A stretch of DNA of 64,000 bases. Source: MED-G105 sp039025235 (GTDB taxonomy: Bacteria; Pseudomonadota; Alphaproteobacteria; Caulobacterales; Parvularculaceae). The position numbers and the translations under genes are program-made. The notes beneath the pieces were generated by a model, which was not told the DNA's origin, did no database searches, and saw only the letters and a list, made by a program, of their open reading frames with translations. Positions 1 to 7,766 of the stretch are shown piece by piece; the first letter of the stretch is position 1, and each line of letters starts with the position of its first letter. Location of the stretch: positions 62,001 through 126,000 of the forward strand of contig JBCCOS010000011.1 in assembly GCA_039025235.1 (NCBI GenBank). Reading direction: 5' to 3'.

Positions 1-1237
1 GATTAAAATTAGTTATATCGACAGTTGTGTTTAAATCGTCAAATACAAATGTTGAAAGCGTATCTGTCAGTTGATACGTACCCCCAACAACTATATCAAA
101 TGTGCCTCCGAAAAGTGGGTTCTCAGTCCAAGCAAGTTGAGTATCAACATATGTAACATCTTCATCAAAGGAACCTGTTGACGCATAGAAGTTCCCAACT
201 GGATCTGTTGGTGAAATCCCTCGTTCTTTCTGGTCATTAAAATATTGGTAAAGACCCTGCGCATTAGTGTAATCTAGGTTGGTATCTTGATAGCTGCCGC
301 GAACTGTTAGTTTCAGATTGTCGAGGAAGTCATGTTGGATTTCACCGTCAGCCAGTAAATCATTCGCATCGCCGGCAACGCCAACGATTGGACCGAAAAA
401 CGTGTCATTGGTGAATGATGCCGGAATTGTTCCATCCTGAAAAACGGCAAAATTTAAGTCAGGGACGGTGTTTGCCTCACGATAGGCAACACTGAATACC
501 GAGCGCGTACGTGGTGAAATATTGACTTCGAAAACGGGCCGAACGGCAAAGATTTCTCGATCTGCAATATCATTGGCAAAGTCTGTATTTTCATAAGCGA
601 AGGTTATTCGTCCACTGACGACATCAGAATCGAGTAGGTAACCACCGTTAGCGTCGAGTTCGCCTCTAAAGGTCCCGAAGCTGCCGCCTCTAAGTTCAAG
701 GTCTATAAAGGGATCGGCTTCCGGTGATTTTGTAACTGTATTTATGATGCCGCCAGGTAGGACAGGCCCTAAACTAATAGACGCTGGACCTTTCAAGACT
801 TCATAGCGTTCTACAAAAGCATTATCGCGACGACCAAATCCACGACTGCCCGATTCTGGCCTATTGTTTACAAGAATTGAAGCGCTAAAACCCCGTATGA
901 GAAAATCAATATTCCCCGATGAGAAACTCTCTCCGATTGGGACAACGTTTGGTATTACCTGCAACGCTTCCAAAGGTCGAATGAAACCGCGCTCGTCAAG
1001 AAAGTCACGGTCAATTACGTCAAGCGAGTAAGGCAGTTCGCTCGCTTCGACAGGTAGCCTGTTTATCAGTGAATTTTGGAAGCGACCGATGACAACGATT
1101 TCACTATCAACATTGGTAAGATCAACATCATCACTTTGGGCTAATGCGGAAATCGGCGCGCCTGTGCCCAAGGCCAATGCCGCAAATGCTGCGCGGTTAT
1201 AAAGTTGCGTGCGCAGTGACCTCGATATTTTATGCAT
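1..1237 (-). CDS. TonB-dependent siderophore receptor, 3' end outside window
   Basis: About 412 N-terminal codons are present; the rest of the barrel lies beyond base 1. The gene is read from the reverse complement, with ATG at 1237 and a GAGAGGGG-type ribosome site about 7 bases upstream. The product opens with a basic, hydrophobic signal peptide ending in Ala-Leu-Ala-Gln near residue 35. A TonB-box-like EIVVIG follows, then a plug domain with the usual conserved patches (RGFSAS, YEVLKGPASI and GGIINTVTKSP). The plug style is that of ferric-siderophore receptors, so the likely role is TonB-energised uptake of an iron chelate across the outer membrane. The Fur-like palindrome at 1307-1321 supports iron regulation. 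The substrate cannot be told from the sequence. Confidence 0.88.
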   Translation of the reverse strand, partial: MHKISRSLRTQLYNRAAFAALALGTGAPISALAQSDDVDLTNVDSEIVVIGRFQNSLINRLPVEASELPYSLDVIDRDFLDERGFIRPLEALQVIPNVVPIGESFSSGNIDFLIRGFSASILVNNRPESGSRGFGRRDNAFVERYEVLKGPASISLGPVLPGGIINTVTKSPEADPFIDLELRGGSFGTFRGELDANGGYLLDSDVVSGRITFAYENTDFANDIADREIFAVRPVFEVNISPRTRSVFSVAYREANTVPDLNFAVFQDGTIPASFTNDTFFGPIVGVAGDANDLLADGEIQHDFLDNLKLTVRGSYQDTNLDYTNAQGLYQYFNDQKERGISPTDPVGNFYASTGSFDEDVTYVDTQLAWTENPLFGGTFDIVVGGTYQLTDTLSTFVFDDLNTTVDITNFN

Positions 1238-1306
1238 TAAATTGCCCCTCTCATAAAAAGTTCACAAAAAATATATTAACGACGCCGGAAAGGCTGTCAA
1301 CACTAT

Positions 1307-1321
1307 TGAGAGGCATTCTCA
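1307..1321 (-). promoter_or_regulatory. Fur-like iron box
   Basis: TGAGAGGCATTCTCA is an inverted repeat matching 12 of 15 positions of the 7-1-7 Fur box form TGAGAATGATTCTCA. It also fits the TGA-N9-TCA iron box of alphaproteobacteria. It lies 70 bases upstream of the siderophore receptor start, where a repressor would cover the promoter. The assignment is from pattern and position only. Confidence 0.55.
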
Positions 1322-1415
1322 AGAAAGCTTACAGAAAGTCGATTTTTTATTGGTTGGGCGGTTCGGTGTCATCGCTTGCTGCTCCGTTCTTGCTAGGCCC
1401 AAAATAAACCTTCCT

Positions 1416-2552
1416 TCAGGCAAAGACTGCTTTTGCGATTTGCAATGCAGGAGACGACCGATCTTTAAAATTAGATAGATTGGTAAGTACCGCTAGTCCC
1501 GTATTCGTCTTTGGGTTCCAACCAACGAAACTCGAAAAACCCGGCACATCTCCGGCATGTCCTTCAATATTCCCATATTTTTCAAGAAAAAATCCGTATT
1601 CATATTTTTTTGAAACTTGAAGAAAATCCCTTTGCGCTGCTCGGGTTGTCGGTTTTAGTTTTTCACCTTTGATGATCTTTAATCCAGCAATGAGTAACTC
1701 TGGCAGGCGTGCATTTATATTCCCTGCTGCGTCAGCCCATGAAGCGCTAAAGGCTGTTGCATCAAAAAAGTGGTTTCCATACTCAACGCCGCCGCCCTCG
1801 GGCCCAAAGCGATACCCAGAGGCATATGGGGAGGGTAGTGCGGCGCTATCTGAAAATTCAATGCCGCCAGTGATCGTGTCTTCAAAAATATATTGTCGCA
1901 AAAGTTCTGGCATTGATGCGCCCGTTACCCGCTCCACAATATCAGCGACAAGGGCGGTATTGGCATTCGAATACAGGTGTGTGCCAATGCCTGAAGAGTT
2001 AGTCGTGTTTTCAAAGGCGACCTGCAGCATTTCATCTCGCGGGATCGTTCGTGACGGTGTTTCATTTATGGTTTTGCGAAATGCCTCTGAGTAAATTGGA
2101 TTGTAGATTCCACTGGTGTGGTTCCCCAACATTTGCAGCGTAATGCGATCACCATACGGGACGTCATCTCGGAATTTTGAAAGTGGCGCATCTAGATCAA
2201 GGGCCCCTTCGTCAACAAGGCGCAGGGCGATGTACCCAACAAAGAGTTTGGTGACGCTGCCGACACGCATCCACATATCCGTTTCTATCGGTGTGTTTGT
2301 TTCCGCGTTCGCAATGCCAAGTGCCAGGAGCTTTTGCGGCGCATCGCTGACCTTGATGCTCATTATGCATCCAGGGAGCCCCTTGTTTTGGGCTAATTTA
2401 AAGGCTTCCTGCGCACGACTGTGTAATGCATCAGTGCTAAGACTATTTTCCGAGCTTGCTGTTTCACTCGAACATCCAAAGCTCGCACAACTGAGTGTTG
2501 CGATTGATGATAAGCCGAATTGCCGCCTATTCAGATGTCTTTTTGTTTTCAT
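1416..2552 (-). CDS. Serine hydrolase, beta-lactamase / D-Ala-D-Ala carboxypeptidase class C family
   Basis: The product has 378 residues with a penicillin-binding-protein-like fold inferred from motifs. SVTK at residues 99-102 carries the nucleophile Ser and the general-base Lys. YSN at 194-196 is the second catalytic motif, and HAGD at 332-335 stands in the place of the KTG box. The N terminus has an RRQFG pattern of the Tat type and a Cys at residue 27 in a lipobox-like setting, so export and possible lipid anchoring are likely. ATG at 2552 has AAGGA nine bases upstream. Family members are esterases, peptidases or beta-lactamases, and the substrate is unknown. It is transcribed separately from its neighbours. 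Confidence 0.85.
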   Translation of the reverse strand: MKTKRHLNRRQFGLSSIATLSCASFGCSSETASSENSLSTDALHSRAQEAFKLAQNKGLPGCIMSIKVSDAPQKLLALGIANAETNTPIETDMWMRVGSVTKLFVGYIALRLVDEGALDLDAPLSKFRDDVPYGDRITLQMLGNHTSGIYNPIYSEAFRKTINETPSRTIPRDEMLQVAFENTTNSSGIGTHLYSNANTALVADIVERVTGASMPELLRQYIFEDTITGGIEFSDSAALPSPYASGYRFGPEGGGVEYGNHFFDATAFSASWADAAGNINARLPELLIAGLKIIKGEKLKPTTRAAQRDFLQVSKKYEYGFFLEKYGNIEGHAGDVPGFSSFVGWNPKTNTGLAVLTNLSNFKDRSSPALQIAKAVFA

Positions 2553-3005
2553 GAGGGTTTTCCTTTAAATGGTGGCAACTGACAAAAAACCGACCATAAC
2601 AGGTGCATAAAGGAAATAGTACCGATCTGTGATTTCTGATCTAGAGTGTCTGATTGTTATTATGCCGCTTTTAAATAATTTTGTCTTTTGCTTTCAACGT
2701 GATGTCTCTGCCAGTAATTCTTGTAAGGCGTTGCTCAATAAAAAAGATGGAACCTTGTCCCCACTGGTCGCTGCATAACACAATCCACCATATCGTGGTC
2801 GCTGGAAGGTTGGCGATAAAATAAGTCTTATCTGTGTGAGAAAGAATGCCGATTTCCATACAGACGTCCAGACAATTGATGCTAGAAGTATCACTTCAGA
2901 ACACTGACGGTTGATTCCCTGTATGATATTTTCGGTCCTCAAGACTTCCGACTGGTTCCAGATAAACCAGCTTTATCGATCACCGATATCCAGATATCTT
3001 TCTTA
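2553..3005. other. Intergenic stretch with possible transposase relic
   Basis: No intact gene is seen. On the minus strand two overlapping short frames (2671-2859 and 2694-2942) read through the same DNA. The first contains KTYFIANLPATT, which loosely resembles the C-terminal KYYLSNLPADT-type segment of IS701-family transposases. An in-frame stop just upstream and the lack of a terminal repeat mean that at most a decayed fragment remains. Confidence 0.2.
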
Positions 3006-4517
3006 TTAAGAAGAAGCAGCGATTAGTTCTAGAGCGCGTGTGTGCAGATTTGCACGGTCAATTTTTCCAGTACTCGCTAACGGCACTTCGTTGATGAAAA
3101 ATATGCGTCTTGGATGGGCGTAAGCCGGGCCATGCTCCAACGCGAATTCTTTGATTGTTTTCTCGCTCAATGCGTGACCGGTGCGCGTGACAATGAACGC
3201 TACTGGCGCTTCGCCTTTTGTTGCATGAGGGATTGGGACAACCACGGACTGTAAGATATCCGGATGTTTTTCGAGGATTAGTTCTACCTCAGCGGGATAG
3301 ATGTTTTCGCCGCCACATACGAACATATCGTCTTCGCGTTCAACGAAATAGTAAAAACCATTTTCGTCGCGGCGCATTATGTCACCGGTGTGATAGTAGC
3401 CATTGATAAATCGTTCTGCGGTTTTATCCGGATTATTTATGTATCCCTTGGTCATCATGCCTGTCTTGATCTCCAACACACCGCGTTCTGGTGCTTCGGG
3501 CCCGACGAGTCTCACGTCCACCTCAGATCTTGGGTATCCAATGCTGGATGGCGGTGTCGTTTGCGTTGGGTCGGGATGAGAACCAAAGGCGACGAAGCCG
3601 GTCTCCGTCGTCCCATATCCATTGCTTATCTCTACACCTGGGAACACGGTTTGAATTTCTGTATACAGCATTTTTGATAAAGGGGCTGACCCCAACGTAA
3701 TCTTTTCAACTGAAGAAAAATTAGGTTTGCTACTGGTCTTCAATCGTCGCATGGCCAAAGCCATCATCGTTGGGACACCAGTTATTTGCGTTACTTGAAA
3801 TTCTTCTATTGCTGAAAGGAATCCATCCGTGTCGAACTCACGCATCACGATGACCGTGCCGCTATACCGCAAGGCAAGCAAAATAGTGCACTGGGCATTC
3901 ATATGGAATAGGGGGGCCGCCGTTAGAAAGCGTGTACGCCGCATGAGTTCGGCATCGGATTGGAAGCACTCAATACCCCATAAATAACCACTATGGGTGA
4001 TTGGTACGGCTTTGGGCATGCCAGTCGAACCTGAGGTGAACATAATGCAGGCGATATCGTCAGTCGTTGGAAGGCTAGCGATCTGTATCGCTTTTTTGTT
4101 CGAATCTTTATGGTAATGCGCTTCACCGAGAATTTGTTTTTCGACTGTCGTCGAAAACTTTTTTGCTCGTTTTTTATCCGTAAACAGAAAACGGATATCT
4201 GTGTCCCTGGCCATATGGTCCAGAGTTTCGCTGTTGAGTTTCCAGTTTAAAGGACATGCGGTAAAGCCAGCAAGCATAACTCCAAGGAATACAGGAAAAT
4301 AGTCGTCATGATTTGCGGCAAGAATGCCAATGGCGCACCCATGGGGCAAGCCGCGGGTCTGGAGATAATTTGCAATATCATTCGCTTTTTGACGAAGGGC
4401 GGCGTAAGTTAGGGTTTGTGTCCCCTGTCCGCCGCCACAAATAATCAATGCTGGTTTATTGCCATCAGCAGAGGGATCAATACAGCTACCAAGGTTTTCA
4501 ATAGTCTTATTCATCAT
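3006..4517 (-). CDS. Acyl-CoA synthetase / AMP-dependent ligase
   Basis: This ANL-superfamily enzyme activates a carboxylic acid to an acyl-adenylate and then usually to the CoA thioester. The phosphate-binding loop TSGSTGMPK, the YGTTETG motif, the hinge and core segment HTGDIMRRDENG and the C-terminal catalytic lysine in STGKIDR are all present. The reading frame is open to 4604, but the double ATG at 4517/4514 is the sensible start: it gives 503 residues and begins just before the conserved N-terminal domain. This start overlaps the end of the upstream oxidoreductase by 11 bases with no clear ribosome site of its own, which suggests translational coupling. It is the last gene of a four-gene operon with a hotdog thioesterase, so the pathway probably runs through a CoA ester. 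Substrate unknown. Confidence 0.87.
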   Translation of the reverse strand: MMNKTIENLGSCIDPSADGNKPALIICGGGQGTQTLTYAALRQKANDIANYLQTRGLPHGCAIGILAANHDDYFPVFLGVMLAGFTACPLNWKLNSETLDHMARDTDIRFLFTDKKRAKKFSTTVEKQILGEAHYHKDSNKKAIQIASLPTTDDIACIMFTSGSTGMPKAVPITHSGYLWGIECFQSDAELMRRTRFLTAAPLFHMNAQCTILLALRYSGTVIVMREFDTDGFLSAIEEFQVTQITGVPTMMALAMRRLKTSSKPNFSSVEKITLGSAPLSKMLYTEIQTVFPGVEISNGYGTTETGFVAFGSHPDPTQTTPPSSIGYPRSEVDVRLVGPEAPERGVLEIKTGMMTKGYINNPDKTAERFINGYYHTGDIMRRDENGFYYFVEREDDMFVCGGENIYPAEVELILEKHPDILQSVVVPIPHATKGEAPVAFIVTRTGHALSEKTIKEFALEHGPAYAHPRRIFFINEVPLASTGKIDRANLHTRALELIAASS

Positions 4518-5517
4518 GTAGCGTAATGATCGACTTTCCAAAAACCTGACGATCGACCATTTCTTGCATTGCTGTTTTAAAACCATCAATAGGCCGTACT
4601 GCATGAAGAGCAGGTTTCAATGTGCCTGACGCACACATTTCAAGGAGTGTCTTCTGGTCTTCCTTGGTCCAACCATCTGAACCAATGATCGACTGTTCGA
4701 AGCTCCAGATGTAACGGATATCAGTTTGCGGGTCATATCCAGCGGATGCACCGCACGTGAGCATACGGCCATGGCGTTTCAATACGCGTAATGATTTTGC
4801 CCAGGTATCACCACCGATATAATTAATGACAACATCGACGCCGCCCTCATTGGTATCGAAACGTGGCTTGCCAAATGTATTCCTTATCACTTTGACGAAG
4901 TCATCATTCTTGGTGTTGATGAGATGGTCAGCACCAAGCGCGCGGAGCTTTTCTAATTTCCAGTCATCGCTTGACGCTGCGATAACCTCTGCGCCAGCGA
5001 GTTTTGCCAATTGAACGCAGCAGGCGCCGACCCCACCGGCCGCCCCTAGGATAAATACGCGCTCGCCGTTTTCGATTTTTCCACGGACGTTCATCATGCG
5101 AAAGGCTGTCCCATAAGCAACGGGTATGGCGGCGGCTTCTTCAAATGAGACAGCATCAGGCATTAGGACGAGGTTGTCTTGTGGGATCACTGCATATTCA
5201 CGGGCAAGCCCCACGGCAGTTTCCCCCATCATCCCGAAGTTGCCATAAGGCAGGACGCTAACCCGGTCACCAACTTTCCAATCGCGACTAACACCTGGCC
5301 CCAGCGCAGAAATTTCCCCCGCGCCGTCACCGCAGGGTACCATTGGCAAGGGTGTTTTAAGTCCCGTTGTTTTTTGTAAGATCATCGGATCGAACCCATT
5401 GAATGAGATAGCGCGCACCCTGATAAGAATTTCTCCGTCACCGGGCTCGGGTATGGGCCAGTCCTCTATGGCAAGTTGTTCAACGTCACCGTGTTGATGA
5501 AAAGCAACGACTTTCAT
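4507..5517 (-). CDS. MDR-family NAD(P)H oxidoreductase (quinone oxidoreductase-like, zinc-free type)
   Basis: The 336-residue product is a medium-chain dehydrogenase/reductase. An N-terminal GroES-like half is followed by a Rossmann half with the nucleotide-binding stretch LGAAGGVGACCVQLAKLAGA. The cysteine-rich structural zinc loop of classical alcohol dehydrogenases is absent, as in quinone oxidoreductase and enoyl reductase relatives. It probably reduces or oxidises an enone or alcohol intermediate of the operon's pathway using NAD(P)H. ATG at 5517 follows GGAA about seven bases upstream. It overlaps the following ligase gene and lies 20 bases after the VOC gene. Confidence 0.85.
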   Translation of the reverse strand: MKVVAFHQHGDVEQLAIEDWPIPEPGDGEILIRVRAISFNGFDPMILQKTTGLKTPLPMVPCGDGAGEISALGPGVSRDWKVGDRVSVLPYGNFGMMGETAVGLAREYAVIPQDNLVLMPDAVSFEEAAAIPVAYGTAFRMMNVRGKIENGERVFILGAAGGVGACCVQLAKLAGAEVIAASSDDWKLEKLRALGADHLINTKNDDFVKVIRNTFGKPRFDTNEGGVDVVINYIGGDTWAKSLRVLKRHGRMLTCGASAGYDPQTDIRYIWSFEQSIIGSDGWTKEDQKTLLEMCASGTLKPALHAVRPIDGFKTAMQEMVDRQVFGKSIITLHDE

Positions 5518-5537
5518 AAGGTGTTCCGATCTGAAGC

Positions 5538-6164
5538 TTAAGAATAAGTGATGATGCCGTTAGGGGTTTTCAACGTCATACACAATTTTGTGTCATCGCC
5601 ATCTGTAACAGATGACGGCTGAAAACCGAATTCGTTATAAAGGTTGACGACTGCATTTTTGTGCGGTGTTTTAATATCAATAGACATCAATTTAATGCCG
5701 CCTGGTGATGTCTTGGAAGGGTGCGTCGAATCAAGCCAGTCGATAAAAAAGGGGAGGGCAATCTCATATTTCGTATCCTCTGGATAAAAAAGCCGCCAGG
5801 TTAACTCATCTCCAGATGTTGTTTTGCGTGACCATTCCGCAGGCCCCATTCCAGAAATTCCCGCTTTTTTGCAGACATTAACAGCGTCCTCCAGTGTCGT
5901 CAGAGCGCGGAGGCAGAACGATAAAACGCGTGGCGCCCTGAATGTATGACATGCGCGGATCCAATGATGGCCGTCGGAAATACCAGGGAGAGGTGCGAAT
6001 ATTTCAAGATATAGGTCCTGCCCGATGCTCACGAGTGCATTGTGCGACAACTGATTAGCGTGTTTGCCGCCATACACTGGCGTTATCCCGGTCGTTCTTT
6101 CGAAGTCTTTACAGGCGCACTCCAAATCACCGGCGGCGAGGACAATATGATCTAGAAGGTTCAT
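5538..6164 (-). CDS. VOC-superfamily (glyoxalase-like) protein
   Basis: The 208-residue product begins MNLLDHIVLAAGDLE, a start typical of the glyoxalase-like domain in which the first His is a metal or substrate ligand. Two beta-alpha-beta modules can be made out, with the second around residues 150-208. The family includes isomerases, lyases and dioxygenases, and the reaction here cannot be named. Its ATG follows the thioesterase stop codon directly with no spacer, so the two are almost certainly co-translated. Confidence 0.72.
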   Translation of the reverse strand: MNLLDHIVLAAGDLECACKDFERTTGITPVYGGKHANQLSHNALVSIGQDLYLEIFAPLPGISDGHHWIRACHTFRAPRVLSFCLRALTTLEDAVNVCKKAGISGMGPAEWSRKTTSGDELTWRLFYPEDTKYEIALPFFIDWLDSTHPSKTSPGGIKLMSIDIKTPHKNAVVNLYNEFGFQPSSVTDGDDTKLCMTLKTPNGIITYS

Positions 6165-6575
6165 TTATCCCAAAACAAATGTAGCCCGGCCGATAGCAAC
6201 GAGTTTGCCATTGTCATCAGTCACATCTACATCACTGATCCCGATTGTTCGTCCTTGCCGTCTCAAAGTTGCTTTTGCCGTCAAACTTGAATTCACGACC
6301 GGACGCAAGAAATCAACACGATAATTCGATGTCGGACATTGTGTTACGCCGGCTGCAAGAAAAACAAATGTGGCAGCGGTATCGACTAAGGCGCCAATCG
6401 CGCCGCCATGCATATGACCAGCACCAGCACCACCCTGCAGTTCGTTACGCATTGGCATGGTTAGAGTCAGTGATTGCTCTTTGTCGTCCCAAGCCGTCGC
6501 TTTTATGCCCATAAAAGCGATCATCCCCGTTTCATCAAGCCAATGTTGTACTTTGGTGAGTGTTTCTTCGGCCAT
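6165..6575 (-). CDS. Hotdog-fold thioesterase, PaaI family
   Basis: The 136-residue length is normal for the family. The core motif HGGAIGALVDTAATF (HGG with a downstream Asp on the hotdog helix) is present, followed by NYRVDFLRPV and the strand pattern of PaaI/YbgC-type acyl-CoA thioesterases. It would hydrolyse an acyl- or aryl-CoA ester in the cytoplasm. It is the first gene of the operon 6575 to 3006, whose last gene makes CoA esters, so it may release the product or rescue trapped CoA. The ribosome site is weak. Confidence 0.82.
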   Translation of the reverse strand: MAEETLTKVQHWLDETGMIAFMGIKATAWDDKEQSLTLTMPMRNELQGGAGAGHMHGGAIGALVDTAATFVFLAAGVTQCPTSNYRVDFLRPVVNSSLTAKATLRRQGRTIGISDVDVTDDNGKLVAIGRATFVLG

Positions 6576-6763
6576 ATCAAATAATCTCAGTGCTGTAAGA
6601 TAGGATTTTCTCTAAGACATCTGACATTGCCCTTTTTTCGTCAAGCTTCTTTTGAAGTGAGGTCGCTTTGTGTTGTTCCTACTTTCAGATTGTCCAGCAG
6701 AAATAGATAGTTCTTGTTCTTTGAAGCGGAGCGCTCTACCTTTCTTCCCGACTGGAGAATTAT

Positions 6764-7612
6764 ATGCGCATTATTGGACATTATTCCCTTCCATTGCACA
6801 GCATTCTATTTTGTTCCGCATGCATCCTTTCCATAAACGCTGCTTTTGCACAGCCAGAAACGAGTGTGATAGTACGGGATATGCCGTACTGGAGGTTAGC
6901 TTATGCCAGTCAGGCTAATAGCGTCACGATGGTAGCAGATGCTGGCGCAGCACCAAATCCTGATAACAACAGCGGTAAGGTTTATCTTCGGATTAATTTA
7001 GGGCTTGCTTCGACGGGAAATCTAACCGCTTCGACACCGGATGATTTTTCTGTATTTAGTAGCTCGCAGTCTGTCACGGAGGCTGAAATTGATCGTCGTG
7101 TCGGGATCACTGCAGGCGGCGCAGTAGGGTACGATATTTCTAAGTCGTTCAGTGCCGAAATTGAGTATCGGTTTTTGAATAACAGTTTTGACGCGGTCGA
7201 GCCTTTGAACGGTTTCGAAGATAGTAATGAAGCGGCGTCCGCAACGCTGGACAGTCCTGGTGGTGCCATTCGCTCCAATATTGTGCTTGCTAACATTATC
7301 TATGACTTCGGTGAGGCGGGTAGATTTCGCCCCTTTGTTTCTGCTGGTATCGGGGCAGCCAAGGGTAGCTTTGGCAGTGAGACCAGTTTTGTCGATCCAG
7401 ACCTTTCGAGTAGCTGGGGTATTGCTTTTCAGGGACGCGTTGGTTTTGGTTACGAGCTGATCAGTAATCTTCAGGTGGGTGCGGACTATTCCTATATTGG
7501 CGCAACCTCGACCTCTTTTACTTCGGTTGAATTGATCTCACCACCACAGTCTCTTGAGCTTGAGGGCTTGCGAAACGGGACAATCAACATTTTTGTCGAG
7601 AAGCGTTTTTAG
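6764..7612 (+). CDS. Outer-membrane beta-barrel protein
   Basis: The product has 282 residues. A signal peptide of about 29 residues ends in NAAFAQ. The rest alternates polar and hydrophobic residues in strand-sized blocks, with pairs such as VGYDISKSFSAEIEYRF and VGFGYELISNLQVGADYSY, as in OmpA-like or opacity-type eight-stranded barrels. The last residue is Phe (FVEKRF), the usual signal for barrel insertion by the BAM complex. GGAG lies about seven bases before ATG 6764. No ligand or enzymatic role can be inferred. Confidence 0.78.
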   Translation: MRIIGHYSLPLHSILFCSACILSINAAFAQPETSVIVRDMPYWRLAYASQANSVTMVADAGAAPNPDNNSGKVYLRINLGLASTGNLTASTPDDFSVFSSSQSVTEAEIDRRVGITAGGAVGYDISKSFSAEIEYRFLNNSFDAVEPLNGFEDSNEAASATLDSPGGAIRSNIVLANIIYDFGEAGRFRPFVSAGIGAAKGSFGSETSFVDPDLSSSWGIAFQGRVGFGYELISNLQVGADYSYIGATSTSFTSVELISPPQSLELEGLRNGTINIFVEKRF

Positions 7613-7651
7613 AGCCGCCCAGCGTTTTCATTTGAATCGGAGTGGTTGCCT

Positions 7652-7755
7652 TAAAGCGCCTCCGCTTCAATTGGAATCAGAACGGCGCTTTAAGTTTTTG
7701 ATTTGACGCATTTCCTCAACGCCAACCGCACACACTTGGCTTGGAAATGCTTTAG
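7652..7755 (+). repeat. RIME-like two-hairpin intergenic repeat, copy 1
   Basis: Hairpin 1 pairs AAAGCGCC (7653-7660) with GGCGCTTT (7684-7691). Hairpin 2 pairs GCATTTCC (7708-7715) with GGAAATGC (7743-7750), with an inner GCCAA/TTGGC pair. It lies between the convergent barrel gene and TonB receptor and is nearly identical to the copy at 30851. The 104-base, two-palindrome form resembles the Rhizobiales RIME elements. Confidence 0.85.
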
Positions 7756-7766
7756 GGCCGTTCGCC

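Noticed and set aside
1144..1407. 87-codon plus-strand frame over the receptor start
   Set aside because: It covers the signal peptide and promoter of the receptor in antisense, has no family resemblance and would cross the iron box.
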